A program made the position numbers and the translations under genes. 64,000 nucleotides of DNA from a beta proteobacterium L13 (lineage in GTDB: Bacteria > Pseudomonadota > Gammaproteobacteria > Burkholderiales > Chromobacteriaceae), in contig AMYZ01000001.1 of NCBI GenBank assembly GCA_000335715.1, positions 186,001 to 250,000 on the forward strand, in the 5' to 3' direction. Shown one piece after another: positions 52,005 to 61,157 of the stretch. The notes below the pieces were generated by a model, which was given only the letters and a program-made list of their open reading frames with translations, did not search any database and was not told the DNA's origin. Positions within the stretch are counted from its first letter, which is position 1. Each line of letters opens with the position of its first letter.

Positions 52005-52691
52005 ATGGACTATCTGCATCAATTCGTTTTCGGGATCTACCCGTATATCGCGCTGGCGATCTTCCTGCTGGGTAGCTTGGTGCGCTTCGAACGCGAACAG
52101 TACAGCTGGAAAAGCGAATCCAGCCAGCTACTGCACCGTGGCAGCTTGCGCCTGGGCAACATCCTGTTCCACGTCGGCATCATTGGTCTGTTCTTCGGCC
52201 ATGCAGTGGGCCTGCTGACCCCAGTAGCGGTATGGGATGCACTGGGTGTGACTCACAGTTTCAAGCAAGCTTTTGCCATGACTGCTGGCGGCATTATGGG
52301 TACGTTGTGCCTGATTGGTGTGCTTATTCTACTGGCACGCCGTTTGGGTAACGATCGCCTGGCTGCCAACACCACCTGGCGCGACAAGTTGGTACTGCTG
52401 TGGATTCTGGCCACGCTGCTACTGGGCCTGTCCACCATCGCCGTCTCCGCCCAGCACATGGACGGTCACGAAATGGTGCTGTTGATGACCTGGGCGCAAC
52501 ACGTGGTGACCTTCCGTGGTGATGCGGCCAGTTTCATCGCTGACGCCTCGCCAGTGTTCAAGGCCCATCTGTTCATGGGAATGAGCTTGTTCGTGATTTT
52601 CCCGTTTACCCGTCTCGTGCACGTTTGGAGCGGCTTTGGTGCCGTTGGCTACCTGGGTCGCAGCTGGCAGCTGGTGCGTCCTCGCCGCTAA
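52005..52691 (+). CDS. narI: Respiratory nitrate reductase gamma subunit (diheme cytochrome b)
   Basis: A 228-residue membrane subunit that oxidises quinol and anchors NarGH. The start at 52005 (MDYLHQFVFGIYPYIALAIF) has AAGGAG upstream; an earlier in-frame ATG at 51963 lies before the hairpin. Five transmembrane helices are seen. Heme-ligand histidines are in helix 2 (LFHVGIIGLFFGHAVG) and helix 5 (AHLFMGMSLFVIFPFTRLVHVWSG). It closes the narGHJI operon, followed by a terminator. Confidence 0.96.
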   Translation: MDYLHQFVFGIYPYIALAIFLLGSLVRFEREQYSWKSESSQLLHRGSLRLGNILFHVGIIGLFFGHAVGLLTPVAVWDALGVTHSFKQAFAMTAGGIMGTLCLIGVLILLARRLGNDRLAANTTWRDKLVLLWILATLLLGLSTIAVSAQHMDGHEMVLLMTWAQHVVTFRGDAASFIADASPVFKAHLFMGMSLFVIFPFTRLVHVWSGFGAVGYLGRSWQLVRPRR

Positions 52692-52723
52692 ACCAGCACC
52701 GGCTTTTGCTGGTTGCAGCGCTA

Positions 52724-52753
52724 ACGACGCCGGCTTGTGCCGGCGTCGTTTTT
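52724..52753 (+). terminator. Rho-independent terminator after narI
   Basis: ACGACGCCGGC (52724-52734) pairs with GCCGGCGTCGT (52739-52749) around TTGT, followed by TTTT. A weaker hairpin (AACCAGC/GCTGGTT, 52691-52714) precedes it. moeA starts only 25 bases after, so it depends on read-through or a hidden promoter. Confidence 0.93.
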
Positions 52754-52777
52754 AATGACTTCACAAGAAAGACAAGT

Positions 52778-53983
52778 ATGCAAAGCGTGGATGCCACCCG
52801 CGATGCGCTGTTGGCTTGCGCCCGTGCGCCGGCCCAGAGCGAAACCCTACCCCTTTTGGATATTGCTCATCGAGTGCTAGCCCGGCCTTTAGTGGCACGT
52901 TTGGATGTGCCCCCGCACGATAATAGTGCTATGGATGGCTACGCCGTGCGAAGCAGCGAACTAAAACCAGGCGTGGCTTTCGAGGTTAGCCAGCGTCTGC
53001 CCGCCGGCAGTCTGCCTTCACCATTATTGCCAGCTAGTGTGGCACGCATTTTTACTGGCGCAATGCTGCCCGAAGGTGCCGATGCCGTGGTGATGCAGGA
53101 GCACACCAGCACGCTACCCGATGGACGTGTGATGTTTGACGACGTGGTGAGGTCCGGGCTGAATATCCGCCGCCGTGGCGAGGATATCACCGACGGCAGC
53201 AGCGTACTGGCCGGTGGTCTACGCCTTAAACCGGCTCATCTGGGTTTGGCCGCATCTGTGGGCGTGGCCTCATTGCCGGTCTACACGCAGTTGCGTGTGG
53301 CTGTGTTTTTTACTGGTGACGAACTGCAAGAACCGGGGAGACCTGCTTTGCCTGGGCACATCTATAACGCTAATCGCTACTGGCTGGTGCCTGCCCTGCG
53401 GGCGTTGGGTTGTGAGGTGCTGGATTTGGGTATTGTGCCGGATCGACTGGCCGACACGCGGCAACTGTTGCGCGATGCTGGCCAGGCTGCCGATGTGGTA
53501 ATGACCTGTGGCGGTGTATCGGTTGGCGAGGAAGATCACGTCAAGGCGGCGGTTTGCGCCGAAGGCGAGCTACAGCAGTGGCGAGTCGCGATCAAGCCGG
53601 GCAAGCCGCTGGCATTTGGGCGCGTAGGGCAGGCTGACTTTATCGGTTTGCCCGGTAATCCAGTGGCTGCCTGGGTGGGCTTTATCGTGCTTGTGAGAGA
53701 CTTTCTGCGTGCCCGTCAAGGCGAGGTGCTACCTCGCTGGCAGCCGCAGGGTTGGTTGCCAGCCAGCTTTCGCTGGCCAAGGCCAGACCCGCGGCGGGAG
53801 GAATTCTTGCGGGTACGCGTGGTGCCAGATGGCACCAGCCACGTGTTGCATGCCTACCCACAACAGGGCTCGGCAGTGCTGTCGTCCTGCGTATGGTCAG
53901 ACGGGCTAGCGCGGCTGCAGCCTGGGCAAGTGGTAGAGCCAGGTACCTTACTGCCAGTATACGGCTGGGGTGCAGGCGTATGA
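52778..53983 (+). CDS. moeA: Molybdopterin molybdenumtransferase
   Basis: A 401-residue enzyme that inserts molybdate into adenylylated molybdopterin. The start at 52778 ([12 protein letters not shown]) follows AAGAAAG; the frame back to 52625 overlaps narI and is not used. Key motifs: [39 protein letters not shown], and in the catalytic domain [14 protein letters not shown] and [20 protein letters not shown]. Its stop overlaps moaC. It provides the molybdenum step for the nitrate reductase cofactor. Confidence 0.95.
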   Translation: MQSVDATRDALLACARAPAQSETLPLLDIAHRVLARPLVARLDVPPHDNSAMDGYAVRSSELKPGVAFEVSQRLPAGSLPSPLLPASVARIFTGAMLPEGADAVVMQEHTSTLPDGRVMFDDVVRSGLNIRRRGEDITDGSSVLAGGLRLKPAHLGLAASVGVASLPVYTQLRVAVFFTGDELQEPGRPALPGHIYNANRYWLVPALRALGCEVLDLGIVPDRLADTRQLLRDAGQAADVVMTCGGVSVGEEDHVKAAVCAEGELQQWRVAIKPGKPLAFGRVGQADFIGLPGNPVAAWVGFIVLVRDFLRARQGEVLPRWQPQGWLPASFRWPRPDPRREEFLRVRVVPDGTSHVLHAYPQQGSAVLSSCVWSDGLARLQPGQVVEPGTLLPVYGWGAGV

Positions 53984-54471
53984 GCAATCTTACTCATTTC
54001 GATGCTAGCGGCCAAGCCCATATGGTGGATGTTGGCCATAAGGCAGAAACCCGCCGCACGGCGGTGGCCTGCGGTCATATCGACATGCATGCCGACACAT
54101 ACGCTGTACTGCAGGCCGGCAACAGTAAGAAGGGCGATGTGCTGGGCATCGCCCGCCTAGCGGCTATTCAGGGCAGTAAGCGTACGGCTGACCTTGTTCC
54201 CCTTTGTCATCCGCTGGCGTTGACTCATGTTGCTGTCACCTTTCGCTATAACGATACGGCGTGCCGTCTGAGTTTGGTGGTGACGGCTGAGACTGTTGGC
54301 CGCACCGGTGTGGAAATGGAAGCGCTGACCGCGGTGATGGCCGGCTTGCTCACGGTGTACGACATGCTGAAAGCTATCGATCGAGGTATGCGGATCGGTG
54401 GCATACGACTGTTGGAAAAGCAAGGGGGACACAGCGGGCACTGGCAAGCCGAGACCGCCTTGCCGAGCTGA
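53980..54471 (+). CDS. moaC: Cyclic pyranopterin monophosphate synthase
   Basis: A 163-residue enzyme that acts after MoaA to form cyclic pyranopterin monophosphate. The ATG at 53980 overlaps the moeA stop (ATGA); an in-frame run back to 53752 is out of the family pattern. Motifs: [56 protein letters not shown], and [43 protein letters not shown]. Its partner moaA is 5 kb downstream on the other strand. Confidence 0.96.
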   Translation: MSNLTHFDASGQAHMVDVGHKAETRRTAVACGHIDMHADTYAVLQAGNSKKGDVLGIARLAAIQGSKRTADLVPLCHPLALTHVAVTFRYNDTACRLSLVVTAETVGRTGVEMEALTAVMAGLLTVYDMLKAIDRGMRIGGIRLLEKQGGHSGHWQAETALPS

Positions 54472-54550
54472 AGTCCTTATCCTGTCTCAAGGAAGTATGA
54501 CTCTGCTCCCCGTAACATGCTAAGCAAGTTCAACCCTGTGGATAGCAAAT

Positions 54551-54874
54551 ATGCAAGACCTAACCGTACATTTATTCGACGCACGTGGCGTCGCCAAGCG
54601 CTTTCGTCATGCCGCCATATTTGGTGCGCTGGAGCAACTGAATCGCGGTGAAATTATGCGCTTCGTCAACGATCACGAGCCTGTGCCACTGCTGCAGCAA
54701 ATTCGTCAGCGCTACCAGGATCAGGTGCAGATCGTGGCTGTTTCGCAGCAGCCTGGTGAAGTGGTATTCGATTTCTCGGTCTTCCCGGCCGGTTCGGACC
54801 AGGATGACGCCACGCCGCCGCCAGTCGGCAGTTGTGGTGGTGGGGGTGGTGGCTGCGGTTGTAGCGGGGGCTAA
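54551..54874 (+). CDS. DUF2249-domain protein with Gly/Cys-rich tail
   Basis: A 107-residue protein. Residues about 1-75 are a DUF2249 (TusA-like fold) domain with RHAAIFGALEQLNRGEIMRFVNDHEPVPLLQQIRQRY. After an acidic linker and PPP it ends SCGGGGGGCGCSGG, three cysteines in a glycine run that could bind metal or cluster. DUF2249 proteins are recurrent in denitrification clusters and are thought to serve nitric-oxide or metal chemistry; the exact job is unknown. It ends three bases before nnrS. A second, tail-less DUF2249 gene is at 61158-61376. Confidence 0.82.
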   Translation: MQDLTVHLFDARGVAKRFRHAAIFGALEQLNRGEIMRFVNDHEPVPLLQQIRQRYQDQVQIVAVSQQPGEVVFDFSVFPAGSDQDDATPPPVGSCGGGGGGCGCSGG

Positions 54875-54877
54875 AAC

Positions 54878-56131
54878 ATGCGGCCAACCCTGAATGTGCA
54901 GCCTGCTGCCTCTGGGCGCATCAGGCTCAGCCCGCAAGCGGTGCCATCAGCACCGCCGCTGAGTTTACGTACCCGTCTTGATAGCGTACCTCACCGAGCG
55001 TTCTTTCTGGCGGGCGTGCTGGCTGTACTTAGCCAAGGCCTCTGGTGGGCGCTGACCTGGCTACTGGCACCTCAACAGGCCTACGCGGCTGTTCCGGTGC
55101 ACGGGCTGTTGACACCACTGGCTGTGTTTCCTCTGTTCATGCAGGGTTTTGTGTTTACCGCTGGTCCGCGTTGGCTGAGCGTAGCCGATGGCACGCCCAA
55201 GCGGGGAAATCTGTCGCAGGCGCTGCTAGCCCTCGTGGGTATCTGGCTAGCGCTGCTCGGTTTCATGCTGGGCGGTGTCTGGCCGTTGCCAGGGCTGCTG
55301 CTGATTGTGGCCCAATGGGCTGGTAGCTGCTGGCGCTGGGCGGCAATCTGCCATCGCAGCCAAATAACTGATCGGCTTCATGGAGTTGCCATACTGCTGG
55401 CTATGCTTGGCGGGTTAGGTGCTATGCTGTTCGCTTGCTGCTGGGTGATCAGCGGCAACGACATCTGGTGGGCAGCAGCTCGGCAGGGCTTGTTTTGGTG
55501 CTTTTTACTGCCGGTATTCCTGACGGTTTCGCATCGCATGCTACCGTTTTTCACACAGGCGGTCTTACCCACTCATCAATCGTGGCGGCCTGCGCATTTG
55601 TTGCACTGCTGGCTGGCCTGCTGCGTATTGCTGGCGGTGGCTAACTTGGCCGGATTGCATAAGTTGGAGGCGGTACTTGCTATGCTAATGGCTGGTAGCC
55701 TGGCCTACACTAGTGCTCGCTGGGGCCTGCGCGTCAGCTTGCAGAACCGCCTGCTGGCCATGTTGCATTTCAGTTTCGTTTGGTTGGTACCTGCGCTGTT
55801 GCTGCAAGCCGCTTCTGCACTAGGTCAGCCGGTGGGGTCTGCGCCAGTGCATGCATTGGGGCTGGGTTTTGCGGGTACCATGCTGATGGCGTTTGTCACG
55901 CGAGTCAGTCTTGGCCACAGTGGTCGCCCACTACAGGCTGACCGCGGCTTTGTGGTTCTTTACGTACTGTTGTACCTTATCGCTCTATGGCGTGTCTTTC
56001 TGGCGATAGTTGGTAACCACGCCGGTTGGCTTGCATTTGCGTCACTTGCTTGGTTGGCGGTGTTGTTTGTCTGGGCGGTACGTGTGATTCCCATGTACCT
56101 TCAGCCGCGGTTGGATGGTAAGGTTGACTGA
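54878..56131 (+). CDS. nnrS: NnrS family heme- and copper-containing membrane protein
   Basis: A 417-residue protein with about twelve transmembrane segments. NnrS proteins counter nitric-oxide and nitrosative stress in denitrifiers. Family features include HRAFFLAGVLAVLSQGLWWAL, VHGLLTPLAVFPLFMQGFVFTAGPRWL, SHRMLPFFTQ and HALGLGFAGTMLMAFVTRVSLGHSGRPL, with histidines in membrane helices. The start lies three bases after the DUF2249 stop and contains a GCGGCCAACC copy (MRPTLN). It ends at a bidirectional terminator facing narL. Confidence 0.93.
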   Translation: MRPTLNVQPAASGRIRLSPQAVPSAPPLSLRTRLDSVPHRAFFLAGVLAVLSQGLWWALTWLLAPQQAYAAVPVHGLLTPLAVFPLFMQGFVFTAGPRWLSVADGTPKRGNLSQALLALVGIWLALLGFMLGGVWPLPGLLLIVAQWAGSCWRWAAICHRSQITDRLHGVAILLAMLGGLGAMLFACCWVISGNDIWWAAARQGLFWCFLLPVFLTVSHRMLPFFTQAVLPTHQSWRPAHLLHCWLACCVLLAVANLAGLHKLEAVLAMLMAGSLAYTSARWGLRVSLQNRLLAMLHFSFVWLVPALLLQAASALGQPVGSAPVHALGLGFAGTMLMAFVTRVSLGHSGRPLQADRGFVVLYVLLYLIALWRVFLAIVGNHAGWLAFASLAWLAVLFVWAVRVIPMYLQPRLDGKVD

Positions 56132-56151
56132 GTCCTGTGTACTCTTATCAC

Positions 56152-56183
56152 AAAAAGCCACGCGTTAAGCGCGTGGCTTTTTT
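56152..56183. terminator. Bidirectional terminator between nnrS and narL
   Basis: AAAAAGCCACGCG pairs with CGCGTGGCTTTTT around TTAAG. A-runs on one side and T-runs on the other serve both converging genes. Confidence 0.95.
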
Positions 56184-56243
56184 AATACTTAAGAGACACT
56201 ACAAACAGACAAGAATATTGTAATTCTTGCCAAGGTATCCGGA

Positions 56244-56897
56244 CTAGAGCTTCTCCAGGCCGTGCTCTACTGCGTACACAGCAGCTTGTACCCTGCTGCT
56301 GATGCCCAGCTTGCGCAGAATGTTCTGCACGTGCACTTTCACTGTGCTCTCGGCTAGGTCTAGAGCGCGAGCAATTTCTTTGTTGCTTCCACCGCGAGCA
56401 AGGTGGCTAAGTGTTTCGCGCTCACGCGGTGTTAGGCTGTCCAGCTCACTTTGTGGTGCGACAGGTATTGGTGTACGTAGTCGAGCTACTAGCTTGGCTG
56501 TCATTTCCGGTGATAACACACTATCGCCATCCACTGCACGACGGATGCTGTCCAGAAGGAAGTCAGCATTAATATTCTTCAGCAGGTAGCCCCGAGCGCC
56601 AGTCTTCATACACTCGGCTAGGTCTTCTCCGTCTTCGGATACGGTCAGCATCAGCACAGCTAACTCGGGTTGGCTAACGAGCATCTGTGCCAGTGCATCG
56701 CGGCCGTTCATGACCGGCATGTCCAAATCCAGTAGAACGATGTCAGGTTTGAGTTGCTCTGCTTTTTTGACACCTTCCAGGCCATCTGCGGCTTCGCCGA
56801 TTACTTCCAAGTCAGCTTGGCGTTGAAGCAAGGCTTTGAGGCCGCTACGGAAAAGGGTGTGATCATCGACTAGCAGTATACGAAGGAGGGGGGTCAT
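56244..56897 (-). CDS. narL: Nitrate/nitrite response regulator NarL
   Basis: A 217-residue LuxR-type response regulator. The receiver has DDHTLFRSGLKALL, the phospho-Asp in DIVLLDLDMPVMNG and the switch Lys in GYLLKNI. The DNA-binding domain reads LTPRERETLSHLARGGSNKEIARALDLAESTVKVHVQNILRKLGISSRVQAAVYA. Its start overlaps the narX stop (ATGA), so both are co-expressed. It should control narK, narG and probably nor or moa genes at TACYYMT heptamers. Confidence 0.95.
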   Translation of the reverse strand: MTPLLRILLVDDHTLFRSGLKALLQRQADLEVIGEAADGLEGVKKAEQLKPDIVLLDLDMPVMNGRDALAQMLVSQPELAVLMLTVSEDGEDLAECMKTGARGYLLKNINADFLLDSIRRAVDGDSVLSPEMTAKLVARLRTPIPVAPQSELDSLTPRERETLSHLARGGSNKEIARALDLAESTVKVHVQNILRKLGISSRVQAAVYAVEHGLEKL

Positions 56898-58801
56898 GCG
56901 GCTTGTCTTTCTGTGCGGGGCAGGGTAATTGTCACCATGGTGCCGTTGCCTGCCCGGGGGGTGAACTGAATGCTGGCATGGATGCGAGCCGCGCGTTCCT
57001 GCATGATGGAGAGTCCGACATGACGGTCTTTACGGGCTTCCATCAATTTGTCATCGAAGCCACAGCCATCATCAGCAATTTCCATGACGAAGTCGTCTTC
57101 GTTGCTTATACGTATATCTACGCGCTGCGCTTGTGCGTGCTTGCGTACGTTCGATAGTGCTTCTTGCAGAATGAAGATCATCTGTAGTTGCTGATCTGGC
57201 GTGAGTGGGAGACCGTTACCACTGATGTTGAATTGTGTCAGCACGCGAGCCTGAGTTTCAAAGCGCTGCAACAGGCTGTCTACAGCAGCTAGAAAGTCTT
57301 GCTTGCTAATGCGAGTACGGAAATTCAGTAGTAGCTCGCGCACGTCTTCGTAGCACTCTTGAACACCTGCTTGGATGAATGCTAGATTTTCACGTGCTTC
57401 AGGGCTGAGATAGGCAGGCAAGGCACTTTCCAGCATTTGTACCTGCAAGTTCAGAAATGATAGTGACTGCGCGATGCTGTCATGCAAGCCTTGCGCCATT
57501 AGATTGCGCTCTTCTGATACGGCAAACTGGCGGTCGCGTGCGGCCAGACGTTGGTTTTCTATGGCTACACCTAAGTGATTCCCTAGGGTCTCTATGAGAA
57601 ACTGTTCATGCTGCGGTAGCTGTGTGGCGTGGCGGAAATAGAGGGTAAAGATACCAACGTTCTGCTGCTTGGCACGAATGTGGAAAATAGCTACGCTTGA
57701 GAAACCAGCTTGTTGGCAATGCTTCTCTTCATCGCTAGGTAGCTTGCGAAAGAGCCGTACGATGGCTTGTGGCTGAGCTACGGCATCGCCGCAGTAGCAG
57801 CCGTTAATTTGCTGGCAGTCATTCTCTTGCTGCAAAGGTACAGGTAAACCCAACTGTGCTAGGGGTTCCAATCGGCCTCGCTTACTGTCTACGAGTCGGA
57901 TGCTGCCTGCATCAGCCCCGGTGAGTTTCATGAGTTGCTCGATAAAACCACGGCCCATATCTGCCAATTCGTGAGCTTCATGCAAGTAAGCGGTAATACC
58001 GTAAAGTGCAGTTAGTTGACGGTTCTTTTCGTCTAGGGAGCGGGTTTTGTCGCGTACTTTATCTTCCAGTGTGGTGTATAGCTCTTGCAAGCGGCTGGCC
58101 ATCTGGTTGAATCCGTGTGAAATATCAGCCAGCTCATCGTTCCCTACTACGGGCACACGTGTAGCCAGCTGTCCGTCACGTAGCTGTACTATCCCTTCGC
58201 CCAAGGTATTTAACGGACGGATGATAAGCAGAAATAGAAGGTACATCATCGTGATGGCACCGATGATGGCCATCGCCATGAGGGCCATTTGAAACAACCG
58301 AAGTAATGTAGTGTTTTTGGCGTTATCTTCTTCCACTAGGCGTACTAGGCGGTCTATTTGTTCTACAAATCCGCTGATATCTAGTATCGGCATGGTGGGG
58401 CCTGTGACCTGGCCGCGCCTTGCTTGCTCCAGCATGGGGAGAATCTGGTATTGCCATTGTTTCAAGATCAATACGGCTTGCTGGCGCACTGCAGCATTGT
58501 CCGGTAGGAATAATGGTCGAGCAGGATCTCCGCGCTGTAGCCGTGTCATGGTGTCTGCAAACTGCTTTTCCTCATGGGTGATGCTGGCTGAGCTGGCACC
58601 TTCGCTGACCATCAGCGCTACACGATAACTACGCATGCGCAGGCTGCCCGCATCATTAATGGCAGCAGCACCTCCTTCAAGTTTCCAGGACAGAATAAGG
58701 GTATAGCCAATAGATGTCATGGCCAGTAGTAGCCAGACAATGGTGAGTCCCAGCAGCTTGCCGGATAGACTGCGCATGGCTTCGGGGGCGGAAAAGTGCA
58801 T
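56894..58801 (-). CDS. narX: Nitrate/nitrite sensor kinase NarX
   Basis: A 635-residue membrane kinase. Two membrane segments (about 15-37 and 170-192) enclose the periplasmic nitrate sensor; the P-box that binds nitrate is present as INDAGSLRMRSYRVALM. HAMP, a coiled coil, and a GAF-like domain with cysteines (CQQINGCYCGDA) follow. The HisKA_3 box is NLMAQGLHDSIAQSLSFLNLQ, then the HATPase domain (LQEALSNVRKHAQA, IADDGCGF). The start is uncertain (58801 or 58777), as neither has a good ribosome site. Confidence 0.94.
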   Translation of the reverse strand: MHFSAPEAMRSLSGKLLGLTIVWLLLAMTSIGYTLILSWKLEGGAAAINDAGSLRMRSYRVALMVSEGASSASITHEEKQFADTMTRLQRGDPARPLFLPDNAAVRQQAVLILKQWQYQILPMLEQARRGQVTGPTMPILDISGFVEQIDRLVRLVEEDNAKNTTLLRLFQMALMAMAIIGAITMMYLLFLLIIRPLNTLGEGIVQLRDGQLATRVPVVGNDELADISHGFNQMASRLQELYTTLEDKVRDKTRSLDEKNRQLTALYGITAYLHEAHELADMGRGFIEQLMKLTGADAGSIRLVDSKRGRLEPLAQLGLPVPLQQENDCQQINGCYCGDAVAQPQAIVRLFRKLPSDEEKHCQQAGFSSVAIFHIRAKQQNVGIFTLYFRHATQLPQHEQFLIETLGNHLGVAIENQRLAARDRQFAVSEERNLMAQGLHDSIAQSLSFLNLQVQMLESALPAYLSPEARENLAFIQAGVQECYEDVRELLLNFRTRISKQDFLAAVDSLLQRFETQARVLTQFNISGNGLPLTPDQQLQMIFILQEALSNVRKHAQAQRVDIRISNEDDFVMEIADDGCGFDDKLMEARKDRHVGLSIMQERAARIHASIQFTPRAGNGTMVTITLPRTERQAA

Positions 58802-58879
58802 AGTGGGAGCGCGCGATTTGGGATGGTTTCACCTTAATGCGCTTTGATCGCTTCGGCAATCCGCCAAAAGGAGGAGGCG

Positions 58880-59530
58880 TTAGCAGTCTGCCCGTTCAAG
58901 CGGGCAAACTAGTGGAACGAAACGGTGGCTTTCAGCGTCCAGACCCCAAAGTGCACCTTCATGCATATCGAAGTACCAACCATTCAGCATAAGTTGTCCC
59001 GTCTTGACGCGGTCAGCCAACCACGGGTAGCCCAGCAAGTTGCTCAGTGATACCAGGATGGCTGCCTGCTCGCATTGACGAGTTTGCACGGTGGCATTGT
59101 CCCCTGCATGGTGGCGGTAAGTTAGTTCTCGTGCTGGTTCCGCTATAGCCAGCCAGCGTGTGAGGGCGCTATCGCGTGGTGTACTGCGTTGGAGCAAGGC
59201 CTGGATCCCACCACAACCTGAGTGTCCCATGACAATGATGCGGCCAACCTTCAGGCTAAGTACTGCGAATTCCAACGCAGCCGCCACGCTGGCGTGTTCA
59301 TTGTGCGGGCTGTATGGCGGTACCAAGTTAGCGACATTGCGTATGACGAACATTTCACCGGGTTGGCTGCCCATGAGTGCAGGAGGGTGAACTCGTGAGT
59401 CACAGCAAGCAATCACTAGCGTTGCAGGGTGCTGGCCCTGGCATAGGCCGGCGTAGACGGGGTTGTCTGGAGAGAAGTACTCTTGCTGAAAGCGGCGAAA
59501 GCCCTGCAGCAGCGGATCATCGAGTGCCAT
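58880..59530 (-). CDS. can: Beta-class carbonic anhydrase
   Basis: A 216-residue zinc enzyme interconverting CO2 and bicarbonate. Zinc ligands are Cys and Asp in ACCDSRV (CxDSR) and His and Cys in GHSGCGGIQ (HxxC). GGAGG precedes the start, which lies two bases after the moaA stop, so it is translated with moaA. The link to molybdenum-cofactor genes is not biochemical; it may only share anaerobic regulation. Confidence 0.92.
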   Translation of the reverse strand: MALDDPLLQGFRRFQQEYFSPDNPVYAGLCQGQHPATLVIACCDSRVHPPALMGSQPGEMFVIRNVANLVPPYSPHNEHASVAAALEFAVLSLKVGRIIVMGHSGCGGIQALLQRSTPRDSALTRWLAIAEPARELTYRHHAGDNATVQTRQCEQAAILVSLSNLLGYPWLADRVKTGQLMLNGWYFDMHEGALWGLDAESHRFVPLVCPLERADC

Positions 59531-59532
59531 GC

Positions 59533-60507
59533 TTAGCCTCCGGTCATCGACATGAAGCGTACTATGCGGGTAGGTGCTTCGTTGAAAGTGTGTTGTTGTG
59601 GTTTGAGCTCGATCGCAGTGCGGATGGCATTGTCAAGTTCACTATCACTGCAGCCCTCTCTTAGCAATGGACGTAGTTCAAAACGTTCCTCTTGTCCCAG
59701 GCACATGTACAAGGTGCCGTCTACCGATAGCCGAACACGGTTGCAGCTAGCACAGAAGTGCTGTGACATTGGGGTAATCAAGCCCAAGGTAAAGCCACCA
59801 TCTGCGCTTTCCCAGTAGCGAGCGGGCCCCCCTCCTAGCGTTTTGCAGCTGGGCCGTAGGCCAAAGCGTTGTTGTAGGCGATCCAGTATCGGCTGCAGAA
59901 CCACTCCGCGAGTTTGCTGGCCGGTGTGCCCCATTGGCATGGCCTCAATCAAGCGCAGGATTAAACCATGGGCCATGCAGTAAGCCACCATCGGTTCGAT
60001 ATCATCTTCATTGATACCGGCCAGCGGCACCATATTGATCTTGATGCTGGTAAAGCCTACTTCGCGTGCCGCTTGTAGGCCATCAAGTACTTGTTGCAAG
60101 CAGTGACTGCCGGTAATGCCATGGACACAATCTTCGCGCAGAGAATCAAGACTGACATTCAGCCGTTGTACGCCAGCAGCGTGCAATGCTTCTGCTTGCT
60201 GTACCAGTTGGGTGCCATTAGTGGTGAGAGACAAGTCATCCACACCTGGTAGCGAGGCTAGCTGTGCAGCAAGATTCGGCAGGTTGCGGCGTAATAGGGG
60301 TTCGCCGCCGGTGAGACGGTAGCGGCGTGTGCCCAGGCGTGTAAAGGCAGCGACTACCCGGCTGATTTCATCAAAACTTAGCCAGTTAGCTGGCTCTTCG
60401 AAACCTTTGAAGCCTTTAGGTATGCAATAGGTACAGCGCAGATCACAGCGATCGGTTACTGAAATGCGCAGGTAGTCCACGCTGCGGCCAAAACGGTCGG
60501 TCAGCAT
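59533..60507 (-). CDS. moaA: GTP 3',8-cyclase (radical SAM)
   Basis: A 324-residue radical-SAM enzyme that starts molybdenum-cofactor synthesis from GTP. The N-terminal cluster is CDLRCTYC (CxxxCxxC), the SAM region RLTGGEPLLRRN, and the C-terminal second cluster is in FCASCNRVRLSVDGTLYMCLGQE. The essential C-terminal Gly-Gly is present (SMTGG). AAAGGA precedes the start. It follows the gene at 60529-60924 and precedes the carbonic anhydrase. It should act with MoaC (53980). Confidence 0.96.
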   Translation of the reverse strand: MLTDRFGRSVDYLRISVTDRCDLRCTYCIPKGFKGFEEPANWLSFDEISRVVAAFTRLGTRRYRLTGGEPLLRRNLPNLAAQLASLPGVDDLSLTTNGTQLVQQAEALHAAGVQRLNVSLDSLREDCVHGITGSHCLQQVLDGLQAAREVGFTSIKINMVPLAGINEDDIEPMVAYCMAHGLILRLIEAMPMGHTGQQTRGVVLQPILDRLQQRFGLRPSCKTLGGGPARYWESADGGFTLGLITPMSQHFCASCNRVRLSVDGTLYMCLGQEERFELRPLLREGCSDSELDNAIRTAIELKPQQHTFNEAPTRIVRFMSMTGG

Positions 60508-60528
60508 GACGAATCCTTTCTGTAGGTG

Positions 60529-60924
60529 TTACAGGAAACGAAGCGGCTGGCCCGCACGGTTAAACGCAAGGTAGCGCGCAATATCACCGCCAGTTTGTAT
60601 AGTCTGGATCATGCGTTTGAGGGGTGCATCTGCTGTGGCGCTACCGCTGTCATCGATCGCAGCGACAAACACTACCTCCCAGCGGTGATCCAGAGCATCG
60701 GCATCACGCTGCAGCGTTGCAAAGTCGGTTAGCTCGGCAGGGGTTTTATCGACGCAAAGCACGGGTTGCAAAATGCCACCTTCACCGGCCGCAAAGCGTT
60801 CAGCTTCAGCTGGTTGATGGTCGTCATGCAGACGGCGCTGGCAAAAGGCGAATAATAGACGCTGCGGTGCAGCTTGCTGACTTGCAGCCTGTAGCAGGCC
60901 ACTGAAATCGTGAATAGCGGACAT
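60529..60924 (-). CDS. Conserved hypothetical protein upstream of moaA
   Basis: A 131-residue cytoplasmic protein. AGGAA precedes the ATG. It has PQRLLFAFCQRRL at the start, a middle AERFAAGEGGILQPVLCVDKTPAELTDFATLQRDADAL, and a C-terminal RWEVVFVAAIDDSG...APLKRMIQTIQTGGDIARYLAFNRAGQPLRFL. I recall similar proteins in betaproteobacterial denitrification loci under unhelpful names such as ribonucleotide reductase alpha subunit, which it is not. Function unknown. It is probably the first gene of an operon with moaA and the carbonic anhydrase. Confidence 0.75.
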   Translation of the reverse strand: MSAIHDFSGLLQAASQQAAPQRLLFAFCQRRLHDDHQPAEAERFAAGEGGILQPVLCVDKTPAELTDFATLQRDADALDHRWEVVFVAAIDDSGSATADAPLKRMIQTIQTGGDIARYLAFNRAGQPLRFL

Positions 60925-61034
60925 GGCGGTATTCCTAGGGTAGTTGACCGCAGTGTAGGCCGACGATGAGGCCTTGCCGATACGCTATCAGCAGGGGGGG
61001 GCTACGCCGAAAGAGGTAGCGGGTAAGTAAAGCC

Positions 61035-61048
61035 TTGATACGGATCAT
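61035..61048. promoter_or_regulatory. FNR-type box between the moaA operon and the DUF2249 gene
   Basis: TTGATACGGATCAT matches TTGAT-N4-ATCAA at nine of ten positions. Rightwards, GATACT (61071-61076) lies at class II spacing, giving a start near 61083 for the gene at 61158. Leftwards no good -10 is seen. A run of eight G sits at 60994-61001. The gap 60925-61157 holds no gene. Confidence 0.7.
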
Positions 61049-61157
61049 TCCGCCCGTATTGGATGGCGGCGATACTACCGCCATCGTTTATTCGGAGTGT
61101 TTTGCCATGCTATTTGCTAGGCTTTATTCCTGCGCTCTTTTATGGATTGGGTGATGC

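Noticed and set aside
60529-60924. Ribonucleotide reductase subunit
   Set aside because: A family label of this kind circulates for similar short proteins, but 131 residues contain none of the radical, cysteine or metal-site motifs of any reductase class.
60994-61001. G8 tract as a phase-variable switch
   Set aside because: It lies in the gap between the moaA operon and a DUF2249 gene, outside any reading frame and off the -10 positions I can assign. Eight G alone is weak evidence.
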